From positions 1 to 60,671 of the forward strand of contig DASZOL010000006.1 in assembly GCA_035550795.1 (NCBI GenBank): 60,671 bases of DNA, in the 5' to 3' direction. How positions within the stretch are numbered: position 1 is the stretch's first letter; the number at the start of each line of letters is the position of its first letter. The stretch is from DASRDR01 sp035550795. GTDB lineage: Bacteria > Methylomirabilota > Methylomirabilia > Rokubacteriales > DASRDR01. The notes beneath the pieces were generated by a model, which saw nothing but the letters and a program-made list of their open reading frames with translations, was not told the origin of the DNA and did no database searches. Position numbers and translations under genes: made by a program. Shown here piece after piece: positions 52,501-59,496 of this stretch.

Positions 52501-54628
52501 CGCCGCCATCCTCTACGCCGGGCACCTCAACCACAAGCAGGACACCTCGGCCGAGTCGCTTGCGATCAAGCTCAACGCGCCCAGGACGCGCATGGCCCTG
52601 GAGCTTCTGCAGGGCATGCAGCGGGGCGCCACCCTGGCCGAGCTGCTCGGGTATCACCTCGAGCGGTCGCTGCACGAGCGCGGCCTCGACGCCTTCCTCC
52701 ATGACGTCCGCAAGGCGTTCCCCCTGCGCCGGGCGGAGGCGCCGAACGCGCCGCCCCAGCCGCTGACGACCACCGACGGCCTGGTGGTGGTGGAAGCCTT
52801 TCGCAAGACGCCGGTACCCGCGCTCCTCAACTCGGTGGCCGCGGCGGTCCGCGACATCGAGGACCGGCTCGATGCCGTGGGAGACCTCCTGCTGGCCGAG
52901 AGCGTGTTCCAGACCGCGCAGGGCAGCACCGAGCGCGCCGCCGCCGCGCTCCGCACCCTCAACAGCGGCGGCCAGGTGGTGATGCCCGAGTTCATCCGGA
53001 CTCCGCAGCACGGGATGGTCATCAACCACCGCGTCGGCATCGTGTTCGAGCCCGGCGGCCCTGACGACACCGGGCACGTCTGGGCCCGTCCCGGAACCAG
53101 CCCGCGGACGTCCCTGAATCGCAGACTCAACCGCTGGCTGGCGCGCCAGCTGCCGGCCCCCCAGGATATCGCCATCGCGTTGACCCTGCCCGACGGGGTC
53201 CGGAAGAAGCTGACCGTGAAGCAGCTGGGAATCGAGCCGATCGACTTCCTGCACGCCTGCCCCGCCGGCTTCGACCAGGGCGATGCGAGTCCGCTGGCCG
53301 TCGCCGCGAGCCTGAAGGCGCGCGAGCTCTTCGGGGTGGCCGAGATGGAGGCGGCCAGTCAGCCCGGTGAGACCGGGAACGGGAGCGTTCCCTCCCTGCG
53401 CGTCGACTTCAAGAGCCGTGACGGCTTCCGTCCGGGAGATGTGAGCGTCTTCGAGGTGAGCGCGATCGTGGCGTGCCTCAGGAAGTTGGCGGCGGAGAGC
53501 CGGTTCCTCGCCCCCGACGACTTCCATCTGCCCGGCGCGCCCCGCGCCGGCGACGACAAGATCAAGCCGGCGAACGTCCTCAGCGCGCTGGAGGGGCTGC
53601 GAGCGGGCGGGGGGCCCCTCACCGTCGCCGCCACGCGCGTGCGCCAGGCCGCCACCCAGCTCGCCGCCGCGCTGCGGGCGGCCGAGCCCTTGCCGGTCCA
53701 CCAGGCCGGGGAGGCGCTGCACCGGGCGCTCTACCGGGCATGGCTGCACGGGAGTGCGGATGCCGCCGGGGGAAACCTGTCCGACTACTCGCCGGCAAGC
53801 ACCGGTCTTCTGATGGAGCGGGCGGAGCAGGTCGCTCGCGACCTCGAGCAGCGCCGCGCTGCCCTGGACGCCGCGATGGGCTCGATTCCCGCCGGGCTTG
53901 CGGGCGCTCCGCTCTTCCGGCGCCTCGAGGAAGCGGCCGCCGCCGTCTTCGGACGCGGGCTGCGGCTCTTTCCCGAGATCGAGCTCGAGAGCGCCTCCAA
54001 GGTGGCAGCCGCCCTGGGCGGCCGTGCCTTGCTCGACAACGCCGACCCCGATGCGGTGGACCGCTGGATGCAACAGGCAGCGTTGACGCGCCAACCCCTG
54101 CGCGCGTTCCGGCGCGCCGTCTTGCTCCGTGAGGCGCTCGGCCCGGCCGCCTCCGACCAAGACCTCGCGATCGTCCAGCTGCCGTTCCGCGACGGGCAAC
54201 GGCAGGCGTGGATCGGCGGGCCCTTCTCCCCCGACGCCGATTCGTCCGACCTGGCCTTCGTCTCGCTCGTCCTGGAGTCAGGCGCCGCGATCGACCCTCG
54301 ATCCGTCCTGTCGGGCATGATGGTGGACGAATGGCCGGAGTTCGTGCCCTCCCGGACCGCCCGCACCGGCGTCGCGTTCCACTACAATCAGCCCAACAGC
54401 GAGCCGCCGCAGGCCCTGCTCCTGGCCGTGGCGCCGGTGGAGGGCGGCAACTGGCGCTGGGAGTACCTCCGGGGAGCCGTGATGGACGCGCTTGCGCTCG
54501 CGCAGAAGCGCCTGGTGACGCCGGCAAACGTCACGCGGCAGAACGCGGCCCTGGCCCACGTCCTGCCCGCCGTGGCCCTGCCCCTCACGCCCGAGGAGAA
54601 TCGGACCCCGAACGTGGAGGTGCTGTAG
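49511..54628 (+). CDS. Giant hypothetical protein (1705 residues) with N-terminal coiled coil
   Basis: This is the largest gene in the window. Residues 1-70 form a likely coiled coil (LQQEIAEARARLAAADDAYY, RQLRETRDAAQASLDGAIVR). Then comes a region with FLLLPLRLEARYLTRLHVVR and ELWIRIYPDEVFTEALE (about 175-190) that reads like a conserved beta core. Further sections include HATRPTNFRPGAP, ERFVVRLTRG, GYYLLNFFTPDLAETTREQV, MNSQPYGVIPITSFDHW and AAILYAGHLNHKQDTSAESL. None matches an enzyme motif I know. The ATG at 49511 lies 2 bp after the previous stop; a GTG at 49505 overlapping that stop is also possible. A very large, mostly soluble scaffold is the most cautious description. Confidence 0.8.
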   Translation: MDTLSALQQEIAEARARLAAADDAYYQALQAWSLSGEGAERLGPLRQLRETRDAAQASLDGAIVRLAALGEPATLIEQVPADCPFLLLPLRLEARYLTRLHVVRDLDPGDLVDVANLPLAGRLANPGFKTDEDGVTSYQVPALDSLRVPPPLLQALREAALQVRSGSFIRRKPDREELWIRIYPDEVFTEALERSLLATEAEAGRAFWGKIWAGVDADEAWLGLADGTTAPRAAWILHATRPTNFRPGAPLDAAPRFPEVPLKDGPYTRAPVGRLLPERFVVRLTRGRTSREFTGRPVPEPLPLGLDPTLDPLAEDAESAFVSEKTTLRAPASLRWVHDLEAAERAGLAIRVDLAQHPEFQDGVDSIVVLGAKLSADAAEGARLLDAHLENCLYKEKGLGILPQGTPTNKSERETGTRGREAEARRVFGALWAPSAGPGSDEARLRGALGLREDLHFPDGHVTDIDEALTMNRLLWPATFGYYLLNFFTPDLAETTREQVRLFFTRYVSGRGLLPVLRMNSQPYGVIPITSFDHWTYGPGPVGEEAFLAGLWTGFLSRLSAQWKAMAAQVAAENAAAASSHHLDEAFLRMMGMSAASVRFHKQMMVGAGFQEALRSIQPAALTELSRDASFNPRMRGTELAAAGLDPAHYRTLTDSYSSPQDRRRIRWHTVDALPMSEERGLQRLPEKAWNYLEWLAQARLEHIWTLDFSGVPPGDEPLNGNAAAFTLLARLCRQAVLRTFLEAGLRKTEPNPGLWLLKARDLEPEHLHDRPIAVNPAALVANNKLHQLYRPVIQRFGLTAPFTLDPDRWSYLKPIAPQLDQPGADPALQGILEMKAALTRLSRLPTARLERLLTEHLDLCSHRLDAWMLGLVNQRLDKQRAAKPRGIGLGAFGYLLDLKPASRRAVRFVEETPERLPAAPENLPHAAIPVVNLDLALEQGISPSRNWDRVYFYIGEQDSPAIRLDTRTGTLEPDDQASDAGSHGYLHAPSLGHAAAAAILYAGHLNHKQDTSAESLAIKLNAPRTRMALELLQGMQRGATLAELLGYHLERSLHERGLDAFLHDVRKAFPLRRAEAPNAPPQPLTTTDGLVVVEAFRKTPVPALLNSVAAAVRDIEDRLDAVGDLLLAESVFQTAQGSTERAAAALRTLNSGGQVVMPEFIRTPQHGMVINHRVGIVFEPGGPDDTGHVWARPGTSPRTSLNRRLNRWLARQLPAPQDIAIALTLPDGVRKKLTVKQLGIEPIDFLHACPAGFDQGDASPLAVAASLKARELFGVAEMEAASQPGETGNGSVPSLRVDFKSRDGFRPGDVSVFEVSAIVACLRKLAAESRFLAPDDFHLPGAPRAGDDKIKPANVLSALEGLRAGGGPLTVAATRVRQAATQLAAALRAAEPLPVHQAGEALHRALYRAWLHGSADAAGGNLSDYSPASTGLLMERAEQVARDLEQRRAALDAAMGSIPAGLAGAPLFRRLEEAAAAVFGRGLRLFPEIELESASKVAAALGGRALLDNADPDAVDRWMQQAALTRQPLRAFRRAVLLREALGPAASDQDLAIVQLPFRDGQRQAWIGGPFSPDADSSDLAFVSLVLESGAAIDPRSVLSGMMVDEWPEFVPSRTARTGVAFHYNQPNSEPPQALLLAVAPVEGGNWRWEYLRGAVMDALALAQKRLVTPANVTRQNAALAHVLPAVALPLTPEENRTPNVEVL

Positions 54629-54676
54629 CACCGCCCGGACATGAACGCCACGACTTCTCGACAGGACACGTAGAGC

Positions 54677-56431
54677 ATGGTCGCGCTGCTCACCTGGGAG
54701 CGGTGGCACCCCGAGCCCGATGGCGAGGACATCGCCGAGGCGCTGCGCGGCGAGGTGCGGGACGCACTCTGGCTTGTGGCCCGCCAGTGGCAACTGGGCG
54801 AGTTCCGGGCCGAGGACGCCGGCACGGCGGCGGCCGCCCACGTCCTCTCCCGCTCCTCGCCGTTGCAGCGGTTCGGGGCGCCGGGCGGCCCACCCAGGGC
54901 CATTCCCGGTGACGCGCCCCTCAACGCCGCGGTCGAGCGGATGGCCGCGGCCTTCGACCTCACCCTGCGCGTCGAGACCGGACGCGAGTGGCGACGCCTC
55001 CTGCTCCGGGCCGGCAAGACCAGCGCCTGGGAGGTCTTCCGGGGGAATCGCCTCGTGCACTTCAGGGTGCGAGAGCCGGAGTACGCGCCGGAGGACCCGG
55101 AGCTCCCCTACCTGGTCGACGAGCCCTACGTCCAGATGCTGGCAGCCGTGAGCGGCGGCCGCATGGTGGACGGCGGCCGGCTCTTCGAGCTGCTCGGCCA
55201 GCGGGTCGCCTCCGCCTTCCTCGCGGCGGCGGACCCCGCGGTGGATGCGCTCGGCAACCAGTGGCGGACGTGGGTCGGCGAGCGCCTCGGCCTGCCCGCG
55301 CACCCGCAGCGCGCGTGCTGGGACGCCGGCCGGTTGACCTACCGGTTCGATTCCGTCGCGGCCCACGTGGACGGCACCGGGGAAAGCCTGAAGACCACGG
55401 AGCATCATGGCCAGGCCATGGACTGGTTCAGCTTCGAGCAGGCACCCGGCGACGCCGCTCTGACGGGAGATTTGGACCCCGGCGCCATCGTGGAGCACCG
55501 CCACACCTTCATCCCCTCCCCCGTCTCCTTCCCGGGCATGCCCCGCGCCCGCTGGTGGGAGATGGAGGACGATGCGGTCGACCTGGCCAGCCTGAAGGCC
55601 GCCAAGACCGACACGGGAGCCCTGCTGCTGGCCGAGTTCAGCCTGCTCTTCAGCAATGACTGGCTCTCGGTCCCCCTGCCTGTGCCGGTGGGCGGCCTGG
55701 TCAAGGTGCGCGCCCTCAAGGTGACCGACGTCTTCGGCGTGCAATCCTCCATCCAGAGCGCCTACGGGGAAGGGGGAGCGGGGCTCTGGGAGCTGTTCCA
55801 GACGAACGCCTCGGGGACGCCCGCCGATCACCTCTGCCTGCCTCCGGTGCACGGCCGCTGGCTGCAGGGCGCGCCCGTCGAGGAGGTGCGCCTCGTCCGG
55901 GACGAGATGGCCAACATGGTCTGGGCCATCGAGCAAACGGTCCCCGACGGGATGGGGAACGGGACGGACGGCCAGGGCGCCGCCCTGCGCGTCGAAGCGC
56001 GGCTGAGGGAGCTGGCGGGCGTGCCGACCACCCCGCTCCCGGCCCTGCAGGACAGCGGCGCCAGGCTGAGGTACGTCATCGCGACGGCGGTCCAGCCCCA
56101 CTGGATCCCGTTCATTCCCATCAGGCCCGACGCGGCGAAGCCGGACATGGTCCTGCGCCGCGCGGCGATGCCGCGGTTGATCGAGGGCCAGACGCCCACG
56201 CGCATCCGGCCGCGGACCGGGATCCTCAGAGCACCCGCGACGAACGGAAACCGCTACGACCTGCGGGAAGAGGACGTCCCGGTCCACGGCCTGTCGGTCC
56301 GCGCGATGTGGCGTCGAGCGCGGTGGTTCGACGGGCAGACCGTCACCTGGTTCGCGTACGAGAAGGCGCTCGGCACCGAGCCCGCGAGCAGCGCCTTGCA
56401 GTTCGACCAGGTCGTTCCGGAAGAGAAATGA
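54677..56431 (+). CDS. Hypothetical protein, fifth gene of the giant-protein operon
   Basis: This 584-residue protein begins with VALLTWERWHPEPDGEDIAE and the striking motif DALWLVARQWQLGEFRAEDA. It continues with RRLLLRAGKTSAWEVFRGN, a central GTGESLKTTEHHGQAMDWFS, and a later FSLLFSNDWLSVPLPVPVGG with DVFGVQSSIQS. I cannot assign a function. There is no signal peptide or membrane helix. The ATG at 54677 has only a weak ribosome site, 48 bp after the previous stop, the widest gap between intact genes in the operon. Its stop overlaps the ATG of a DUF6519-type fragment (ATGA), so in the ancestral operon a sixth protein was translated directly after it. Confidence 0.8.
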   Translation: MVALLTWERWHPEPDGEDIAEALRGEVRDALWLVARQWQLGEFRAEDAGTAAAAHVLSRSSPLQRFGAPGGPPRAIPGDAPLNAAVERMAAAFDLTLRVETGREWRRLLLRAGKTSAWEVFRGNRLVHFRVREPEYAPEDPELPYLVDEPYVQMLAAVSGGRMVDGGRLFELLGQRVASAFLAAADPAVDALGNQWRTWVGERLGLPAHPQRACWDAGRLTYRFDSVAAHVDGTGESLKTTEHHGQAMDWFSFEQAPGDAALTGDLDPGAIVEHRHTFIPSPVSFPGMPRARWWEMEDDAVDLASLKAAKTDTGALLLAEFSLLFSNDWLSVPLPVPVGGLVKVRALKVTDVFGVQSSIQSAYGEGGAGLWELFQTNASGTPADHLCLPPVHGRWLQGAPVEEVRLVRDEMANMVWAIEQTVPDGMGNGTDGQGAALRVEARLRELAGVPTTPLPALQDSGARLRYVIATAVQPHWIPFIPIRPDAAKPDMVLRRAAMPRLIEGQTPTRIRPRTGILRAPATNGNRYDLREEDVPVHGLSVRAMWRRARWFDGQTVTWFAYEKALGTEPASSALQFDQVVPEEK

Positions 56432-56610
56432 AGGGCGGGCCGCCGGGGCCGGCGCGCTATCGCGGAACCGAGAATCATCTCTACCGGATCGAGGTCCACT
56501 CCTCCGGCGATACCGCCGACGCAAGCCGCGCGTCCACCTTCAAGTGGTCGGGCGAAGGCTTCCGGGCAGCTGCGGGCGCCGAGGTCCCGGCCGGCGTCCC
56601 CGATTCCTAG
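56428..56610 (+). pseudogene. DUF6519-type gene fragment
   Basis: The 60-residue product contains ARYRGTENHLYRIEVHSSGD and ASTFKWSGEG. This matches, from memory, the core of DUF6519 proteins, where ENQLYRVEIH is followed by FKWSRDN and the chain runs for several hundred residues. Here the protein starts only about 8 residues before the motif, loses the pattern right after FKWS, and stops at 56610. Both ends of the family domain are therefore missing. The ATG overlaps the previous stop by 4 bp, so the start side looks like an inherited operon junction. The likely origin is deletion inside a longer sixth gene of the operon. Confidence 0.6.
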
Positions 56611-56704
56611 GTGCGCGCGCCCCGCGGCGGGTTACGATCGTCTTGATCTCTCTGCGGCCCTCCGCGAGAAGCCGTCACGAGGGGTCCCTTCGGTGGAGGC
56701 TGCA

Positions 56705-57751
56705 ATGCCGCGTGAGAATACCCGTACCGCAGACGCCACGCCCGAGGTGTCCGTCGTCACGCCCTCCCTGAACCAAGGTCGATTCATCGAGCAGGCCATC
56801 CTCAGCATCGGGAAGGGAGCCCGGGTCGAGCACGTCGTCCAGGACGGCGGCTCGACCGACGACACCCTCGCCATCCTGCGTCGTCACCCGCACGTCGTGT
56901 GGAGGTCGGAGCCGGACGGAGGACAGTCCGACGCGCTCAACCGGGGCTTCCGGCTCGCCCGCGGATCGATCCTGGGGTGGCTGAATGCCGACGACCTCTA
57001 CCTGCCCGATACGGTGGAGGTGGCGGCCGCATTCCTGGCGGCCCACCCGGAGGTCGATCTCATCTACGGCGACTGCCTGTTCGCCGACGAGGACGGCGTC
57101 GTCCGGACCGCGGCGCGCTCCGGCCCCCTGGACGTCCAGCGCCTCCTGACCTTCGACCAGGCCCTGCCGCAGTCCACGATCTTCTTCCGCCGGCATGTGC
57201 TCGACCGGGTCGGGCCGCTCGACTCCACGCTCCACCTGGCCATGGACGTGGATTTCGGGTTCCGGGCGGCCCTGCGCTGCCGGATCGCCTACGTCCCCGC
57301 CCTGCGGGCGGCGGTGCGCGTTCATCCGGCCTCCAAGTCGTCGACGCGGCTCCCTGAGGTGCTCCCGGAGATCTTCGGCATCCTCGACCGCACGTTCGCC
57401 GATCCGGCGCTGCCTCCCCCGCTGGCGGGCCTGCGGCGGGAGGCCTTCGGTGCCGCGGTCGTCGCGGCGGGGATCCGCGCGTACAATGCCGGCGACCGGC
57501 GCGAGGCCCGGAGACTGCTCTGGGACGGGCTCCGCCAGGCCCCGAATCCGCTCCGCCGGCGGACGCTGAAGGCCATTCTGTTCCTGCTCGACTCCACGCT
57601 CGGCAGCCGTCTCGGCAGCCGTCTCCGGAGCCGGTCGCAGCGCCGCGCCCTGCGGGCGATCGAGAGGCGGCGGTATCCGCGCTCCGGCCCCGCTCCGTCA
57701 GCCCCCCGCCCGGTGCGGTCGCCGGCCAGTCCGTCACGCCGGCGCTCGTGA
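56705..57751 (+). CDS. GT2 family glycosyltransferase
   Basis: This 348-residue GT-A enzyme opens with VSVVTPSLNQGRFIEQAI, then VVQDGGSTDDTLAIL, DGGQSDALNRGFRLARG and the metal-binding WLNADDLYLP. The acceptor side contains the MDVDFGFRAAL helix. It transfers a sugar from a nucleotide sugar to a glycan or lipid acceptor at the cytoplasmic face. The ATG at 56705 has GGAGG 6 bp upstream; a GTG at 56693 would overlap that ribosome site. The C terminus is very basic (about 300-348) and includes a 12 bp tandem duplication (57599-57622). It starts 94 bp after the DUF6519 fragment and opens a glycan-related group with the next two genes. Confidence 0.92.
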   Translation: MPRENTRTADATPEVSVVTPSLNQGRFIEQAILSIGKGARVEHVVQDGGSTDDTLAILRRHPHVVWRSEPDGGQSDALNRGFRLARGSILGWLNADDLYLPDTVEVAAAFLAAHPEVDLIYGDCLFADEDGVVRTAARSGPLDVQRLLTFDQALPQSTIFFRRHVLDRVGPLDSTLHLAMDVDFGFRAALRCRIAYVPALRAAVRVHPASKSSTRLPEVLPEIFGILDRTFADPALPPPLAGLRREAFGAAVVAAGIRAYNAGDRREARRLLWDGLRQAPNPLRRRTLKAILFLLDSTLGSRLGSRLRSRSQRRALRAIERRRYPRSGPAPSAPRPVRSPASPSRRRS

Positions 57752-57851
57752 CCTCGCCGGCTCCGACCGGGCTCGACCTCGAGACCCTGGCCGAGATCGG
57801 GCCGAATCACGTCCGGCGTGATGCCGGTGGAGCCGGAGGCGAGTCGTCGGG

Positions 57852-59417
57852 ATGCGGGTCTTCCTGACGGGCGCGAGCAGCCTCCCCGGCTCTCGCACGG
57901 AGGACCGGCTCCTCATCGAGATCCACGGCCGTCTTCCGGACCGGACGGTGGTCGAGGTCTCCCAGGGAGAGTCCGACCCGGCCGCCAGGACGACCCTGGC
58001 TCCCGGGTCCCGCGAGCTCCACGCGGCCGGACCCGGTACCTCCGGCCCTCGCGCCCTGGGAACGCTGGTGCACGACGGCCAGCTCCCCCCGGAGGTCGGC
58101 GTCCTCCTGATCCGTCCGGCCGTCGACCCCCTGGGTGTCGTCCGGGGCCTGGATCCGCTGCGGCCTCTCGTGGTCGCGATGCCGTGGGCGCACGACGCAC
58201 CGGAGCTCGGAGCACGCCCCGAGGCGCTGGCCGACGTCGCGGCATTCCTCGGTCCGCGGGGCTTCTCCCAGGTCGCGCTCGTGAGGCACGGTGACGAGTT
58301 CCCGGTGCTCCAGCTCGGGGGCCTGGCCGCGCGACCGGGGGATCGGGGTCAGGCCCTGTTCGTCCACGAGCGCGTCCTCGCCGACCTGCTGCCATTCCTG
58401 CACGACGCGGCGGGAGAGCTCCAGTCGGCGGTCGTGGACAGGGCGCTCGAGCTGCGCGAGCAGGCCGAGCTCCGCCTCGATCACATCGCCGAGCTGACCC
58501 GGCGCCACGACCGCCGCCTGGTGGTTCGCCTCCGCCGGCGCTGGCTCGGCCCGCGGATCGGCACCCTGCGCCAGCATGCGCCCCGGCCGCTCGCCATCCC
58601 TGCCCGTTACCGCCGCCTGACCGAAATCCGGAACCCGCCCCGCATCGCGCTCGTGACGCCGACCCTCAATGCCGCCCGCTTCGTCGAGCGCACGGTCCAG
58701 AGCGTGCTCGCCCAGAAGTATCCCGCCCTCGAGTACGTGATCCAGGACGGCGTCTCGCGCGACGGCACCCTCGCGATCCTGGATCCGTACCGGCACGCCA
58801 TCGCCAGCGTCGTCTCCGAGCCGGACCGGGGCCAGGCGGATGCCATCACGCGGGGCTTCGCGCGCACCACGGGAGAGATCCTTGCGTGGCTGGGCGCCGA
58901 CGACCTGCTGCTGCCGGGAAGCCTCCACTACGTGGCCGACTTCTTCACCCGACACCCCGACGTCGACGTCGTCTATGGCCATCGCGTCCTCATCGACGCG
59001 GACGACCGGGAGATCGGCCGGTGGGTCCTCCCTCCCCACGACAGCGCCATCCTCTCCTGGGGTGACTTCGTTCCTCAGGAAACGCTCTTCTGGCGACGGC
59101 GCCTTTGGGAGCGCGTGGGCGCGACCCTGGACCGGACGTTCCAGTTCGCCATGGACTGGGAGCTTCTCCTGCGATTCCGGGCCGCCGGGGCCCGCTTCGC
59201 CCGGTTGCCGCGCTTCCTGGGCGCCTTCCGGGTGCACGACGCCCAGAAGACCACGGCCCAGATGACCGGCCGCGGGCACCTCGAGATGGCGCGCCTCCGG
59301 GAGCGAGAGCACGGGCGCCGGGTGCCGATCGGCGAGGTGTCGCGGCGGCTTCGGCCGTACTACCTCCGGCACATCGCCTATCAGGGGCTGTATCGCGTCG
59401 GCCTGCTCCGGTACTGA
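57852..59417 (+). CDS. Two-domain protein: degenerate FkbM-like region plus GT2 glycosyltransferase
   Basis: In this 521-residue protein, the C-terminal part (about 255-480) is a GT2 domain very close in pattern to the preceding gene: IALVTPTLNAARFVERTVQS, VIQDGVSRDGTLAIL, DRGQADAITRGFARTTGEIL, WLGADDLLLP. The N-terminal 190 residues look like an FkbM-type methyltransferase that has lost its glycine-rich SAM motif: VLLIRPAVDPLGVVRGLDPL stands where FkbM proteins have the DTEG...VLRGL segment. This part may be an inactive partner domain. The ATG at 57852 is used, 100 bp after the first glycosyltransferase; that gap holds a small ATCACG/CGTGAT hairpin at 57806-57822. It is expected to act in surface polysaccharide synthesis. 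Confidence 0.85.
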   Translation: MRVFLTGASSLPGSRTEDRLLIEIHGRLPDRTVVEVSQGESDPAARTTLAPGSRELHAAGPGTSGPRALGTLVHDGQLPPEVGVLLIRPAVDPLGVVRGLDPLRPLVVAMPWAHDAPELGARPEALADVAAFLGPRGFSQVALVRHGDEFPVLQLGGLAARPGDRGQALFVHERVLADLLPFLHDAAGELQSAVVDRALELREQAELRLDHIAELTRRHDRRLVVRLRRRWLGPRIGTLRQHAPRPLAIPARYRRLTEIRNPPRIALVTPTLNAARFVERTVQSVLAQKYPALEYVIQDGVSRDGTLAILDPYRHAIASVVSEPDRGQADAITRGFARTTGEILAWLGADDLLLPGSLHYVADFFTRHPDVDVVYGHRVLIDADDREIGRWVLPPHDSAILSWGDFVPQETLFWRRRLWERVGATLDRTFQFAMDWELLLRFRAAGARFARLPRFLGAFRVHDAQKTTAQMTGRGHLEMARLREREHGRRVPIGEVSRRLRPYYLRHIAYQGLYRVGLLRY

Positions 59418-59480
59418 CGGGGGCCTGGCGCCTCACCCGCGGCGCAAGGGGGGGTGCGCGCGGAAGGACAGCCGAGTCAA

Positions 59481-59494
59481 CCGGCCCGGGCCGG
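59481..59494. terminator. 14-bp GC palindrome between convergent genes
   Basis: CCGGCCCGGGCCGG is a perfect palindrome in the 79 bp between the convergent glycosyltransferase and sulfotransferase stops, 2 bp from the latter. It may help end transcription, but it lacks a loop and T-tract, so support is weak. Confidence 0.28.
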
Positions 59495-59496
59495 CT

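Noticed and set aside
49841..54199. A 1452-residue open frame on the minus strand inside the 1705-residue gene
   Set aside because: Composition is Arg/Gly/Val/His-rich without domain motifs, and it mirrors the codons of the plus-strand gene. In GC-rich DNA, long antisense frames are expected.
40225..56610. The giant operon as a contractile injection system or prophage tail cluster
   Set aside because: No sheath, tube, spike, baseplate wedge, tape measure or AAA+ loading gene is present; only the DUF6519-type fragment hints at such loci, which is not enough.
57599..57622. Tandem 12 bp repeat CTCGGCAGCCGT within the glycosyltransferase gene
   Set aside because: Only two copies in a basic C-terminal tail, in frame; probably simple slippage with no wider meaning.
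57806..57822. Small hairpin ATCACG/CGTGAT between the two glycosyltransferase genes
   Set aside because: A 6 bp stem with no T-tract inside a likely operon; too weak to call a terminator or regulator.
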